NCBI GenBank assembly: GCA_038131795.1
Contig: JAYPQE010000003.1
Span: 1,178,001-1,242,000, forward strand
DNA length: 64,000 bases
Direction of reading: 5' to 3'
Source of the DNA: Eutrophobius brisbanensis
GTDB taxonomy: Bacteria > Pseudomonadota > Gammaproteobacteria > Eutrophobiales > Eutrophobiaceae
Shown: one piece after another, positions 8,814-19,400 of the stretch
How positions within the stretch are numbered: the first letter of the stretch is position 1
How the letters are laid out: each line of letters opens with the position of its first letter
Notes under the pieces: generated by a model
Databases searched by the model: none
The model's input: only the letters and a program-made list of their open reading frames with translations
What the model was told of the DNA's origin: nothing
Position numbers and translations under genes: made by a program

Positions 8814-9854
8814 ATGAAATATAGAGAACTAGGAAATACCGGTATTGAGGTCAGCAGTGTTTGCCTGGGCAGTATGAACTGGGGCACCCAGAATACCGAG
8901 GCTGAAGGCCATGCACAGCTGGATTTGGCTGTTGAATCGGGTATTAACTTTATTGATACCGCGGAAATGTATCCCATACCTCCCGTTGAGGAGACCTACG
9001 GGCGTACGGAAGAGATAATTGGCACCTGGCTGGCTAACCGGCAGGACCGGGACAAATTGATCATTGCCACCAAGATTGCACCACCGGGAAAAAACCGCCC
9101 CTGGATCCGGGGTGAGGACAACAAGCTCGATAGCAAAAATATCCGTCAGGCAGTGGATGATAGTCTGAAGCGTCTGCAAACTGATTATATTGATCTATAC
9201 CAGGTCCACTGGCCGGAACGCTTTACCAATTATTTTGGCCAGTTGAACTATACCCACAAACCGGAACGGGACGGCACCCCCATAGAAGAAGCACTGGAGG
9301 CGCTGGATGAGGTGGTCAAGTCCGGCAAGGTCAGACATATTGGTATCAGTAACGAAACCCCCTGGGGTGTTGCCGAATACCTGCGAGTGTCACGGGAAAA
9401 ATCCCTGTCGAGGATTGTGTCGATTCAAAATCCCTATAACCTGTTGAACAGGACCTTTGAGATAGGGCTATCGGAAATCGCTATTCGGGAAAAAGTGGGA
9501 CTGCTGGCCTACTCTCCGCTGGGATTTGGCGTGCTGACCGGCAAATATCTCAATGACCAAAAACCTGAAGGCGCAAGGCTGACGGACAATGAAGACTATA
9601 AACGATATACCAATAAAATCGGCATGAAGATGACAGAGAAATATGTCGCCCTGGCCAGGAAACATGACCTGGACCCAGCACAGATGAGCCTGGCATTTAT
9701 CCTGACCAAACCGTTTGTCACCAGTGTCATCATCAGTGCGTCAAAACCAGACCAATTAAAAACCAATATCAGCTGCGTTGATCTTGAGTTACCCGAGGAA
9801 GTGATCAAGGAAATAGAATCATTGCACTTCCAGCAACCCAACCCATGCCCATAA
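8814..9854 (+). CDS. NADP(H)-dependent aldo/keto reductase, Tas-like
   Basis: 346 residues from the ATG at 8814, which follows an AAAAGGGAA ribosome site by five bases. The open frame extends upstream to 8739, but those 25 residues are not family-like. The sequence opens with KYRELGNTGIEVSSVCLGS and carries the aldo/keto reductase tetrad: Asp in NFIDTAEMYP with the Tyr, Lys in IIATKIAPP and His in YQVHWPERF. It most resembles E. coli Tas, an NADPH-dependent reductase of unknown physiological substrate. purB follows after 17 bases, so the two may be co-transcribed. Confidence 0.9.
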   Translation: MKYRELGNTGIEVSSVCLGSMNWGTQNTEAEGHAQLDLAVESGINFIDTAEMYPIPPVEETYGRTEEIIGTWLANRQDRDKLIIATKIAPPGKNRPWIRGEDNKLDSKNIRQAVDDSLKRLQTDYIDLYQVHWPERFTNYFGQLNYTHKPERDGTPIEEALEALDEVVKSGKVRHIGISNETPWGVAEYLRVSREKSLSRIVSIQNPYNLLNRTFEIGLSEIAIREKVGLLAYSPLGFGVLTGKYLNDQKPEGARLTDNEDYKRYTNKIGMKMTEKYVALARKHDLDPAQMSLAFILTKPFVTSVIISASKPDQLKTNISCVDLELPEEVIKEIESLHFQQPNPCP

Positions 9855-9871
9855 AGACTACAGGATAATAT

Positions 9872-11257
9872 ATGGAATTAAGTCAGCTCACTGCAATATC
9901 ACCCATAGATGGTCGTTATGGTGACAAGACCAGTGCACTCAGGGATATTTTCAGTGAATACGGTCTGATTCGATACCGGATTATCGTCGAGGTGAGGTGG
10001 TTACAAAAGCTATCGGAAGTGGAAGGCATAGCGGAAGTCCCTGCCCTGTCAAAATCTGCTGGCAAATTACTTGAGGACATTATCCAGTCATTCTCAGAGG
10101 ATGATGCTAGGCGGGTCAAAGAAATCGAGGCCACCACGAACCATGATGTAAAGGCGGTGGAATATTTTCTAAAGGAAAAATTCAGTGGCAATGACGAACT
10201 CAATGCCATCAATGAATTTCTACACTTTGCCTGCACTTCAGAAGACATCAACAACCTGTGTCATGCATTGATGTTAAAAGACGCCAGGGAAAAAGTTATT
10301 GGTCCGCTTTTAACAGATGTCATCTCCCAACTTGCTGGTTTATCACAAACTCATGCAGATCTTCCCATGCTTTGCCGTACCCATGGTCAACCGGCCTCAC
10401 CTTCCACTCTGGGCAAGGAAATAGCCGTCTTTGCGCAACGCTTGAACAGACAGCTGGAACAATTTAACGCCTGTGAAATACTTGGAAAGATTAACGGTGC
10501 AGTTGGTAACTTCAATGCCCACCTGGCCGCTTACCCGGATGTAGACTGGATGGACGTTTCTGAATCCTTTGTCACCTCCCTGGGTCTCACCTGGAACCCA
10601 CATACTACCCAGATTGAATCTCATGACTACATGGCGGAATATTTTCATGTGCTTTCCAGGTTGAATACAGTCCTCATTGATTTTTGCCGTGACACCTGGG
10701 GATATATCTCCATTGGCTATTTCAAACAGAAGACCAAAGCAGGTGAAGTAGGATCATCCACCATGCCGCACAAGGTCAACCCCATAGATTTTGAAAATGC
10801 CGAAGGAAACCTGGGGATTGCCAATGCTCTGTTAGGACACCTGGCGGAAAAACTACCCATTTCCAGGTGGCAACGGGATCTCACCGATTCCACATCCATT
10901 CGTAACATGGGGACAGGGATTGCCTACATTGTCATTGCCTGTCAGTCCTGCCTGAAAGGCATTGTCAAACTGGACGTTAATCCCGAAGTCATTGCCCGGG
11001 ACCTGGACCAGAACCAGGAAGTCCTCGCCGAGGCCATACAAACCGTGATGCGTAGATATGCCGTTGAAAAACCCTACGAAAAACTCAAGGAACTCACCCG
11101 TGGCCAGCGTATTACCCAGGCGCAATTGACAGGCTTTATTGACAACCTGGAAATCCCAGATCAGGAGAAAACAAGGTTAAGATCCTTATCTCCCGCCAGC
11201 TACACTGGCAACGCAGAAGAACAGGCCAGACAGATAGTTCAAAAGCTGAAAACCTAG
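9872..11257 (+). CDS. purB: Adenylosuccinate lyase
   Basis: 461 residues. It cleaves SAICAR and adenylosuccinate, two steps of purine synthesis, in the cytosol. The fumarase-superfamily signature GSSTMPHKVNPIDFENAEGN holds the flexible catalytic loop with its serines; TTNHDVKAVEYFLK and ACTSEDINNLCHALML are the other conserved regions, and RTHGQPASPSTLGKE carries a conserved active-site histidine. Length and sequence follow the E. coli-type enzyme. It sits directly after the tas-like gene. A second purine gene, purL, lies 5 kb further on and is not in the same operon. Confidence 0.96.
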   Translation: MELSQLTAISPIDGRYGDKTSALRDIFSEYGLIRYRIIVEVRWLQKLSEVEGIAEVPALSKSAGKLLEDIIQSFSEDDARRVKEIEATTNHDVKAVEYFLKEKFSGNDELNAINEFLHFACTSEDINNLCHALMLKDAREKVIGPLLTDVISQLAGLSQTHADLPMLCRTHGQPASPSTLGKEIAVFAQRLNRQLEQFNACEILGKINGAVGNFNAHLAAYPDVDWMDVSESFVTSLGLTWNPHTTQIESHDYMAEYFHVLSRLNTVLIDFCRDTWGYISIGYFKQKTKAGEVGSSTMPHKVNPIDFENAEGNLGIANALLGHLAEKLPISRWQRDLTDSTSIRNMGTGIAYIVIACQSCLKGIVKLDVNPEVIARDLDQNQEVLAEAIQTVMRRYAVEKPYEKLKELTRGQRITQAQLTGFIDNLEIPDQEKTRLRSLSPASYTGNAEEQARQIVQKLKT

Positions 11258-11273
11258 CTTTCATTCGCATGTA

Positions 11274-12194
11274 CTAGTGATTCTCCAAAATAAATGCATG
11301 TATAAGCTCACCGACTTTATCATCTGGATTATTCATTGCAGTGATAATGGTAAAGTGGTCCCGGTTTGAAACCTGCTTTAATGAAATGGAATGATTTCCA
11401 GCATGCACCATTTGAGAGACAAACCGTTCAATCTGTTCCTGCCGCCAGTCTTCATCGCCATCGGCATATATCATCAACATGGGTGATTTCCCGGGTTTAA
11501 TATGTGGTGTCACCGAGGCATTTAACCAATTGTGGGGGTCCTCTCCCCAGACATCTTTGGGTCTGGTCCTGGCTGTCTCTTCAACATATAAAAATGGACT
11601 AATAGGGACAACACCTTTGATTGAATCAATTTCAAATCCATGGCCAGTTAAATGCATGGGGTCTAATCCCAGTAATACGGCAAGATAGGCGCCAGCAGAA
11701 TGACCCGACAAATAGACGCTTTCAGGATCACCGCCATATTGGTGTATATTGGCTTTTACCCAGGCAAAGGCCGCAGCGGCATCATGCACATGCCCGGGAT
11801 GTTGAACATCGGGTGATAATCGATAGTTGGAAGAGACAACGCCAATGCCTTTCCTGCATAGTCTGGCCGCCAGACCTTCACCGTCTACCTTACTGCCACC
11901 TTTCAATGCCCCACCGTGTAAGTATAAGACCACGGGAACGTTATTGGCCGATTGTGGCATGAAGATATCCAGCATATTTGTATCGACGGTATAGTTTACC
12001 GAGTTGATATATTCTATATCTCGATAGACTGATAACCCAGTCAGATCCTGCTCACCTTCATTCAGGAGGGGGGCCTCCAGATCTGTGGAATATGTTATAT
12101 TTATCATGTGATTAATATTATCAAGAAGCCGTGCTTTAATCTTTAATACCTGGTGTTTCATAGATTCTTTCAGGCGCATTCTCAATATTTTCAT
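11274..12194 (-). CDS. Alpha/beta-hydrolase, esterase/kynurenine-formamidase-like
   Basis: Hormone-sensitive-lipase-type hydrolase. Visible are the oxyanion motif in LYLHGGALKGG, the nucleophile elbow in YLSGHSAGAYLAVLLG, an acid residue in MLMIYADGDEDW and the catalytic His in VSNRDHFTI. The class includes carboxylesterases and arylformamidases; the substrate is unknown. The frame is open to 12458, but that extension would run into the divergent DUF5916 gene and is Cys/His-rich junk-like sequence, so I chose the ATG at 12194 (about 306 residues). Other in-frame starts at 12179 and 12161 are possible. No signal peptide is evident. Confidence 0.75.
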   Translation of the reverse strand: MKILRMRLKESMKHQVLKIKARLLDNINHMINITYSTDLEAPLLNEGEQDLTGLSVYRDIEYINSVNYTVDTNMLDIFMPQSANNVPVVLYLHGGALKGGSKVDGEGLAARLCRKGIGVVSSNYRLSPDVQHPGHVHDAAAAFAWVKANIHQYGGDPESVYLSGHSAGAYLAVLLGLDPMHLTGHGFEIDSIKGVVPISPFLYVEETARTRPKDVWGEDPHNWLNASVTPHIKPGKSPMLMIYADGDEDWRQEQIERFVSQMVHAGNHSISLKQVSNRDHFTIITAMNNPDDKVGELIHAFILENH

Positions 12195-12260
12195 AGTCTT
12201 ATGTTGTAAACATACCGCGATCACTCTAGGCTTGAGCAATTTACAATTAACCTGGCTGAT

Positions 12261-14477
12261 ATGTTGAGGATGTTTCATAAATTCCTGCCCATAATTCTTC
12301 TGTTGACTATGTATAGTCAATGGGTCATTGCACAAAGTGCTTCTGAAGAGGACAGTAATAAGGTTGTCAACATTAACCGGGTCGACTCCATACCTGTCAT
12401 CGATGGAAAAATCGATGAATCGGTATGGGGGCAGGCAGAAGTCCTCACAGATTTTCATCAGACCCGACCTGGTAACGGGGACCCGCCCTCAGATCCCACT
12501 GAAGTCTATTTGATGTACGATGATGATGCTATCTATGTTGCTGCAAGAATGTACGACAGTGAACCGGGTCGAATTGCCGCGCCTACAGTAAGACATGGCT
12601 CGGGCCTGGGACGCGATGACCGGATCGTCGTCATCCTTGATCCCTTCAATACTGGACGCGGGGCCTACCGGTTTGAGACCAATGCCAATGGAATCCGCCA
12701 CGAAGCACTGTATGACAGTGTAAGTTCATTTGAGAGTGCCTGGACGGCGATATACGAATCCGCTGCCTCAACCTTTGAGGGTGGCTGGGAAATGGAAATG
12801 GCCATCCCCTTTAAGACACTCTCATTTGATCCCAATATTGATACCTGGGGATTTAATTTCGGCCGGGGAATTCGTCGCCGGGGTGAAGAGATCGCCTGGG
12901 TGTCGCGGAACCGTCGATATAACGCGAGTATCCTGGGAAAGATGACCGGTTTATCCGGGATGGACCAGGGCGTAGGACTGGACGTGGTCCCTTCCCTATC
13001 TGTCAACCGTCAACGAACATATGATCCGGGACATAATGACTGGAACTTTGAACCATCTCTGGACGTTTTCTACAAGGTCACGCCGTCATTAAATGCATCT
13101 CTGACTATCAATACAGATTTTTCTGCCACTGAAGTAGATGACCGGCAGGTAAACCTGACCCGTTTCAATCTGTTTTTTCCTGAAAAGCGCGATTTCTTTC
13201 TCAATGATTCTGATCTATTCACATTTGGCCGCATTGGTGACATTAGTAACGAGGCCACCTCCCGTTCCAGTGACAATAACGGCAGACCATTTTTTTCCCG
13301 TAGATTAGGGCTAAGCGGCACCGGCAGGCCAGTTGATCTGCAGACCGGCGGTAAACTCAGTGGCCGAATCGGACGATACACGGTGGGTTTATTAGGGATA
13401 CGTCAGGATGGACTCGGTGATGTGAATACCAGCAATATTTTTATTGGACGCGTTTCTGCCAATGTCCTCAATGAGTCCAGTATTGGCATGATCGTCACAT
13501 CCGGTGATCCCACATCTAATATCGACAACAAACTTGGCGGTGTTGATTTTCGATACCTCAATACACGCTTGCCTGATGGCAAAGAACTGGAAGCCGATGC
13601 CTGGTATCAAATTTCAGATACGGATGGACTAGATGGAGACAATGCAGCATTCGGTGTAGGGATCAGTATGCCAAGTAATTCCGGCTTTCGTGGCGGGCTT
13701 CACTACAAACAGGTGCAGAGAAATTTCAACCCGGCGCTGGGCTTTGTCAGCAACTCAGACATTGAAGAGGCAACGGCTGATGCCGGTTACACCTGGTTTC
13801 CAGACAGTGACATTATCCAGGAAGTGTTTTCAGGGATAGATATTCAACGGACAGAGTTTATAGGTGGGGGCCTGCAATCTCAGATCCTGTTAGGTAGGTT
13901 ATTAGAGATTGGCACTAACTCCAGGGATTCCTTTAGTCTTCATTACAGGCAGAACAAGGAAGTCATTACTTCACCATTTGAAATATATGATGATATTAAT
14001 AAAAGCGTCATCGTCCAGCCTGGGACATATTCATTTGGGGAAGCATCTGCCAGCCTGTCGACGGGAAGCCAGCGGGACCTGTCAGGCAGTGCCACTGTCT
14101 CCTATGGTGATTTCTTTGATGGCAACCGGACCAATCTGTATGGTGAAATTGTCTGGCGGCAATCCCGTTATTTCAGGATATCGGCCTCTTATGACTGGAA
14201 TGATATCAACCTGTCTGGAGGTAATTTTATGACTCGCAACACGCGCCTGACCACTGAAGTTAATTTTTCCCCTACTCTTTACTGGGTCAGCCTGGTCCAG
14301 CACGACAATGTTTCTGAAGTCCTGGGTCTGAACACCCGACTGGTATGGATACCCACTGCCGGTCAGGAGGGACTCATTGTTTTCAACCACAGGATGCAGG
14401 ATGAAGACAAGGACAATTCATTCCGTTCTGAGCTAAGTGATATTACCGTCAAATTTAATTATACATTCCGGTTTTAA
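12261..14477 (+). CDS. Outer-membrane beta-barrel protein with N-terminal CBM9-like domain (DUF5916 type)
   Basis: 738 residues. Signal peptide about 1-24 (ending WVIA before QS). Residues about 40-220 resemble a carbohydrate-binding family 9 module as found in front of DUF5916: IPVIDGKIDESVWGQAE, VYLMYDDDAIYVAARMYD, and GGWEMEMAIPFKTLSFDP. The rest alternates polar and aromatic residues in barrel-like strands, with NLFFPEKRDFFLND as a family hallmark, and ends in an aromatic residue (KFNYTFRF), the usual outer-membrane insertion signal. Function in this family is not established; polysaccharide- or lipid-related roles are guesses. It is divergent from the esterase gene with a 66-base gap. 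Confidence 0.8.
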   Translation: MLRMFHKFLPIILLLTMYSQWVIAQSASEEDSNKVVNINRVDSIPVIDGKIDESVWGQAEVLTDFHQTRPGNGDPPSDPTEVYLMYDDDAIYVAARMYDSEPGRIAAPTVRHGSGLGRDDRIVVILDPFNTGRGAYRFETNANGIRHEALYDSVSSFESAWTAIYESAASTFEGGWEMEMAIPFKTLSFDPNIDTWGFNFGRGIRRRGEEIAWVSRNRRYNASILGKMTGLSGMDQGVGLDVVPSLSVNRQRTYDPGHNDWNFEPSLDVFYKVTPSLNASLTINTDFSATEVDDRQVNLTRFNLFFPEKRDFFLNDSDLFTFGRIGDISNEATSRSSDNNGRPFFSRRLGLSGTGRPVDLQTGGKLSGRIGRYTVGLLGIRQDGLGDVNTSNIFIGRVSANVLNESSIGMIVTSGDPTSNIDNKLGGVDFRYLNTRLPDGKELEADAWYQISDTDGLDGDNAAFGVGISMPSNSGFRGGLHYKQVQRNFNPALGFVSNSDIEEATADAGYTWFPDSDIIQEVFSGIDIQRTEFIGGGLQSQILLGRLLEIGTNSRDSFSLHYRQNKEVITSPFEIYDDINKSVIVQPGTYSFGEASASLSTGSQRDLSGSATVSYGDFFDGNRTNLYGEIVWRQSRYFRISASYDWNDINLSGGNFMTRNTRLTTEVNFSPTLYWVSLVQHDNVSEVLGLNTRLVWIPTAGQEGLIVFNHRMQDEDKDNSFRSELSDITVKFNYTFRF

Positions 14478-14539
14478 AGTACCATCCAAAACTCGTCACA
14501 AACTTGACAGCTATTATTAAGTTGTGACAATGACACCTT

Positions 14540-14986
14540 ATGCAGACATATAACTTCACCATCAAGGAAGTCAGCTGGGACACACATAAAGACAGTATTA
14601 TGATGATTCGTGAAAAAGTCTTTGTCATTGAACAACATGTTCCCATGGAAGAAGAAATGGATGACCTGGACAGCCAGTGCTGGTTTGTACTGGCCGAAGA
14701 TAAAGACGGTAATCCTATTGGCACAGGGCGATTATTACCAGAAGGTAAAATTGGCAGAATGGCCGTCCTCATGGAATATCGGCATCAGGGTATCGGCAGT
14801 GCCATTCTCAAGGCATTGATGGAGGTGGCCAGATCACAGTCTATTGAAGGATTGTATTTACATGGCCAGACACATGCGAAATCATTTTATAATAAACATG
14901 GCTTTGTGGAATTCGGGGATGAATTTGAAGAAGCCGGGATACCTCATTATAAAATGAGATATAGTCCTCAAACCTCAGTGGTTTAA
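14540..14986 (+). CDS. GNAT N-acetyltransferase, YjcF-like
   Basis: 148 residues. A compact GNAT: strand pair QCWFVLAEDKDGNPIGTGRLLP, the acetyl-CoA loop in EYRHQGIGSAILKALMEVA, and the C-terminal GLYLHGQTHAKSFYNKHGFVEFG strand-helix characteristic of the YjcF/ElaA branch, including a final EEAGIPHYKM. The acceptor is unknown. It is the first of three same-strand genes; the next two look functionally unrelated but tightly packed (46-base gap, then a 4-base overlap), so a small operon is likely. Confidence 0.85.
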   Translation: MQTYNFTIKEVSWDTHKDSIMMIREKVFVIEQHVPMEEEMDDLDSQCWFVLAEDKDGNPIGTGRLLPEGKIGRMAVLMEYRHQGIGSAILKALMEVARSQSIEGLYLHGQTHAKSFYNKHGFVEFGDEFEEAGIPHYKMRYSPQTSVV

Positions 14987-15032
14987 TATGTAATAATGAC
15001 AACATTTAATGCAACTACACCCAAAAATCTAA

Positions 15033-15545
15033 ATGTATAAATTCAATAAATCCATACTGGGCGAGACCGAAGACGAGGTGGAAATCGCATCCAGCGAAGA
15101 AAATATCTATGCAACCAATGCCATGGCAGCACAGGCAAACCAGACCATAGATATTATCAGCCGAAGACTGGATCCGCCGATTTATGATACACCTGAATTT
15201 ATCGAGGCAATTAAACAGTTAATATTAAAATCTTCACGTGCAAAGGTCCGGGTGCTGGTATTCGAACCTGAACAAATCGTCAAACGGGGGCACAGGTTGG
15301 TGAGTTTATCCATGGACATGAGTAGTTACATTACAATAAACGTCCCAAATAAGGAGCACGATAGCTTCAATGAATCCCTGTTTGTGGCAGATGCCAGTGG
15401 ATATATATACCGTAAAGAATCCGAACGCTTTGAAGGCAAGGTCAATTTTAATGATAAACGGGCATCGCGATTTTTGATTCATGAATTTGATGAGATGTGG
15501 GGGAAATCAAGGAGTGATCCCAATTTGCGCCGCGCATTATTATGA
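15033..15545 (+). CDS. Conserved hypothetical protein following the GNAT gene
   Basis: 170 residues with no signal peptide or membrane segment. The order of elements, ANQTIDIISRRLDPPIYD then SSRAKVRVLVFEP then HDSFNESLFVADASGYIYRK, recalls a degenerate phospholipase-D-like half domain, and similar proteins sit next to GNAT genes in other gammaproteobacteria (recollection of a DUF7931-type family, not verified). No HKD motif is present, so an enzymatic role cannot be argued. Its stop overlaps the start of the secretin-N gene by four bases (ATGA), indicating coupled translation. Confidence 0.7.
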   Translation: MYKFNKSILGETEDEVEIASSEENIYATNAMAAQANQTIDIISRRLDPPIYDTPEFIEAIKQLILKSSRAKVRVLVFEPEQIVKRGHRLVSLSMDMSSYITINVPNKEHDSFNESLFVADASGYIYRKESERFEGKVNFNDKRASRFLIHEFDEMWGKSRSDPNLRRALL

Positions 15546-16396
15546 TCCGGAAATTGTTATTGTCTGCATTGCTGGTATGGTTGACGAGCACCCATGCGCA
15601 GCAAATGCAACTGGAAATCATCCCTCTGAAAAATAGAACAGCCGAACAGATCATTGAAGTGGTCAAACCACTTATGCCGCCCGGCGCTACAATATCAGGG
15701 ATGAATAATCAGTTAATTGTAAAATCAACACCGGGCAACCTGGCGAAAATAAAGCAATTACTCAATTCTATAGACCAACGACAACGTCGCCTGTTGATCT
15801 CGGTCAGTAATCAGCAGGATCTCATATCGACCGACCAGTCCCAGTCCATTAGTGGGCAAATAGACTCTGGTAGTGTCTCCATATGCAACAGGCAATCAAG
15901 AATTGCCAGAGACCAAAGGACTATCATTTCCGGTGCAGACAGCGAAGGAAACAGAATAAGCTATAGTGTAAATAATCATCAGACCACCACCACTTCCAGC
16001 AACACATATACTGTTCAAACCCTGGATGGCCAACCGGCATTTATCCAGTCCGGTTTGTCGGTATCCATAGAAAATCAACAGGCCATTATTAACCAAAACG
16101 GTGTCGTTGTTCAGGATACGGTTGAATATATCAGTGCAACATCGGGCTTTTACGAACTGCCCAGGGTCAATGGTGACAGGGTGACACCAAATCAGACCGC
16201 TGTCAGGGGCCAGGTAACACCAACTTTTGTCGTACAAAACGCTCAAACCACTGTATCGGGCGGACTTGGAGAGTGGATTCAAATAGGCGGCTTAAATACT
16301 GCCTCGGGGAATAATAACTGGGGTATACTTTCCGACAATCAGAGTAAACAGACAGATTCACGGACAATACTGATCAAAGTGGAAGAAATCCGGTAA
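15542..16396 (+). CDS. Exported protein with a single secretin N-type domain
   Basis: 284 residues. Signal peptide about 1-19 (ending THAQQ). Residues about 20-85 match one N1/NolW-type repeat of GspD/PilQ secretins (LEIIPLKNRTAEQIIEVVKP, then NQLIVKSTPGNLAKIKQLLN). There is no secretin barrel: the remaining 200 residues are Ser/Thr/Gln/Asn-rich, with a conserved-looking end, GFYELPRVNGDRVTPNQ then TTVSGGLGEWIQIGGLN. By family logic it could bind a peptidoglycan, pilus or secretion component in the periplasm, but no such system is nearby. Overlaps the preceding gene by four bases. Confidence 0.75.
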   Translation: MIRKLLLSALLVWLTSTHAQQMQLEIIPLKNRTAEQIIEVVKPLMPPGATISGMNNQLIVKSTPGNLAKIKQLLNSIDQRQRRLLISVSNQQDLISTDQSQSISGQIDSGSVSICNRQSRIARDQRTIISGADSEGNRISYSVNNHQTTTTSSNTYTVQTLDGQPAFIQSGLSVSIENQQAIINQNGVVVQDTVEYISATSGFYELPRVNGDRVTPNQTAVRGQVTPTFVVQNAQTTVSGGLGEWIQIGGLNTASGNNNWGILSDNQSKQTDSRTILIKVEEIR

Positions 16397-16437
16397 ACTG
16401 TCGCTTTCAAACCACGCTATAGGTCCGAAACACTGTG

Positions 16438-19400
16438 ATGCTCGTTGCCTGCGGAGGAACCGCCCTTTCACAATTTAGGATAGATAAAAAACTAGCTTCG
16501 CTGAAATCGGTCTGTCCATCTATACATTCCATTTCTACACAATTCCTCTACCTCGCGGACGCGACAGAAGAATTGAGTAAAGATGAATCGTTAATACTTG
16601 AAAATCTCGTTGACGGGAAAATATCAGGACTCAATAACACGCCTACATCTGCGTCGTATATTGTGATACCCCGTCCCGGGACTATATCACCGTGGTCAAG
16701 TAAGGCGACTGATATTCTACATAATTGTGGACTGGCAAAAATAGAGCGTATTGAACGGGGGATACTCTGGCAATTTCAATTAGATAACCAGACTGATACC
16801 TCACAAGCGGGGTTTGAAGAGATCGTTTCTCAAATCCATGACCGTATGACCCAGGTTGTTATCAGTGAGATCAGCCAGTGCGAAGCATTATTTCAAAACA
16901 GCAAACCAAAACCGCTGACTAATATAGATATCATGTCGAATGGTAAACAGGCCCTGATAGACGCAAACATGAGTATGGGCCTGGCATTATCTGATGATGA
17001 GATCGACTATCTGTACGAGGCCTTTAACAAACTGAATAGAAATCCCACTGATGTAGAAATCATGATGTTTGCCCAGGCCAATTCTGAACATTGCCGGCAT
17101 AAAATTTTCAATGCAGATTGGACCCTAGACGGTCAGACCGTCCCTGATCGGTTATTTGGCATGATTAAATCTACGTTTGAGGCCAATCCTGGAAATGTGC
17201 TCTCTGCATATAGTGATAACGCTGCTGTTATGCGCGGTTACAAGGCAGACCGTTTTTTCCCGGATACCGATACCTGCCAGTACCAATATACACAAGAAAA
17301 TATCAATATCTTAATGAAGGTGGAGACCCATAATCATCCCACCGGAATATCGCCATTCCCAGGTGCTGCCACCGGGTCGGGCGGTGAAATCAGGGATGAA
17401 GCTGCCACGGGAAGTGGCGCCAAACCCAAGGCAGGCATGTGTGGATTTACCGTGTCAAATCTAAAAATACCAGGACAAAACATGCCGTGGGAAGTTGATT
17501 TCGGCAAGCCTGAACGGATGGCCAGCGCCCTGGATATTATGCTTGAGGGCCCCATTGGCGCCGCCTCATATAATAATGAGTTCGGCCGCCCTGCCCTGAA
17601 TGGTTTTTTTCGGACCTATGAACAACAGAACCCGGATACGCTAAAGATATATGGTTATCACAAACCCATTATGCTTGCCGGCGGATTTGGCACCATTCGC
17701 GATCAACACATCAAAAAAGGTGTCATCCCAGATAAGGCAAAACTGATTGTGCTGGGTGGGCCGGCCATGCTGATTGGATTAGGTGGCGGCGCGGCATCTT
17801 CTGTGGGCTCCGGCGAAAGTGATGCAGAACTGGATTTTGCCTCGGTCCAACGAGACAACCCGGAAATACAAAGGCGTTGCCAGGAAGTCATTGATCGCTG
17901 CTGGGCAATGGGGGACAACAATCCAATCATATCAATTCATGACGTTGGTGCAGGCGGACTATCCAATGCCTTACCTGAACTTGTACATGAGAGCCAACGG
18001 GGTGCCACATTCAAGTTACGGGAAGTTCCCAATGACGATCAGGGTATGTCGCCCATGGAAATTTGGTGTAATGAATCTCAGGAGCGATATGTACTTGCCA
18101 TCAACTCTGAATCGTTAGCGGTATTTGATGGGTTATGTCAGCGAGAACGTGCCCCCTATGCGGTCATAGGCGATGCGGATAACAGCGGACAGTTAAGGTT
18201 GGAAGATTCTAACTTCCAAAACCTGCCCATCGATATGCCCCTGGATCTACTCCTGGGCAAGCCGCCTAAAATGCACAGGCAAGTGGAACACATTGATTCG
18301 GCCGAAAAAGAATTGTCGCTGGATAAAATTAATTTTGCTGATGCCGTAGAAAGAATACTGAAACTTCCTACAGTAGCCGACAAACGGTTTTTAATTACCA
18401 TCGGTGATCGGAGTATTTCCGGCCTGGTGGTCCGGGACCAGATGGTGGGGCCATGGCAATGCCCTGTTGCCGATTGTGCTGTGACCGCCGGTTCGTTTAA
18501 TGCGTTCACAGGTGAAGCCATGGCTATCGGGGAACGAACGCCTGTTGCTGTTCTTAATGCCCCTGCATCAGGACGTCTTGCCCTGGCAGAGGCCATCACC
18601 AATATTTGCGCTGCTCGCATAACCCGCATTGAAGATATTGCCTTGTCAGCCAACTGGATGGCGGCATGTGGCCAGCCAGGAGAAGATGCAAAACTGTTTG
18701 ATACCGTTAACGCCGTGGCCGAACTCGCCAGATCATTAAAAATCTGCATTCCGGTAGGGAAAGATTCCCTGTCAATGAATACTGTTTGGGACACAGACGA
18801 TGAGCCCCGCCAGGTCTACTCACCCTTATCCGTCAATATCACGGCATTTGCACCGGTTAGTGATGTACGTAAATCCTTAACACCACAAATCCGAAATAAT
18901 GATGACTCGTGTTTACTGCTAATCGACCTGGGCAATCAAAAAAACCGGCTGGGAGGCTCCTGCCTCGCCCAGGTCTATAATCAATTCGGGACTGAAACAG
19001 CCGATCTGGACAACCCCGCCCTGCTCACCGGTGTTTTTCAGGCCCTACAGTTACTCAATGAAATGGACTTACTCCTGGCCTACCATGACCGCGCCGATGG
19101 AGGTCTCTTTGTGACCTTATGTGAAATGGCATTTGCCGGTCACACTGGTATAGATATCAATATAGAAAGTAAAGACGACTCTCTTCTACCATTGATGTTT
19201 GCAGAAGAGCCCGGCTGTGTTATTCAGGTTGAAAATAAAAATCTAGATAGCGTCATTAAAACCTTTGAGGATGCCGGCATACCGTCTAATTTGGTTCAAA
19301 ACATAGCCAGACCGAACTCAGATAAAGATATAAAAATATCCCATCAATTTAAGAGTGTTTACCAGGCAACACTTAGCACACTACATAAATACTGGTCCAG

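Noticed and set aside
12195..12458. N-terminal extension of the esterase
   Set aside because: It would overlap the divergent DUF5916 gene and its residues resemble non-coding translation.
18156..18794. A 212-codon open frame on the minus strand
   Set aside because: It lies wholly inside purL, is Ser/Arg-rich and family-less, and is a shadow of that gene.
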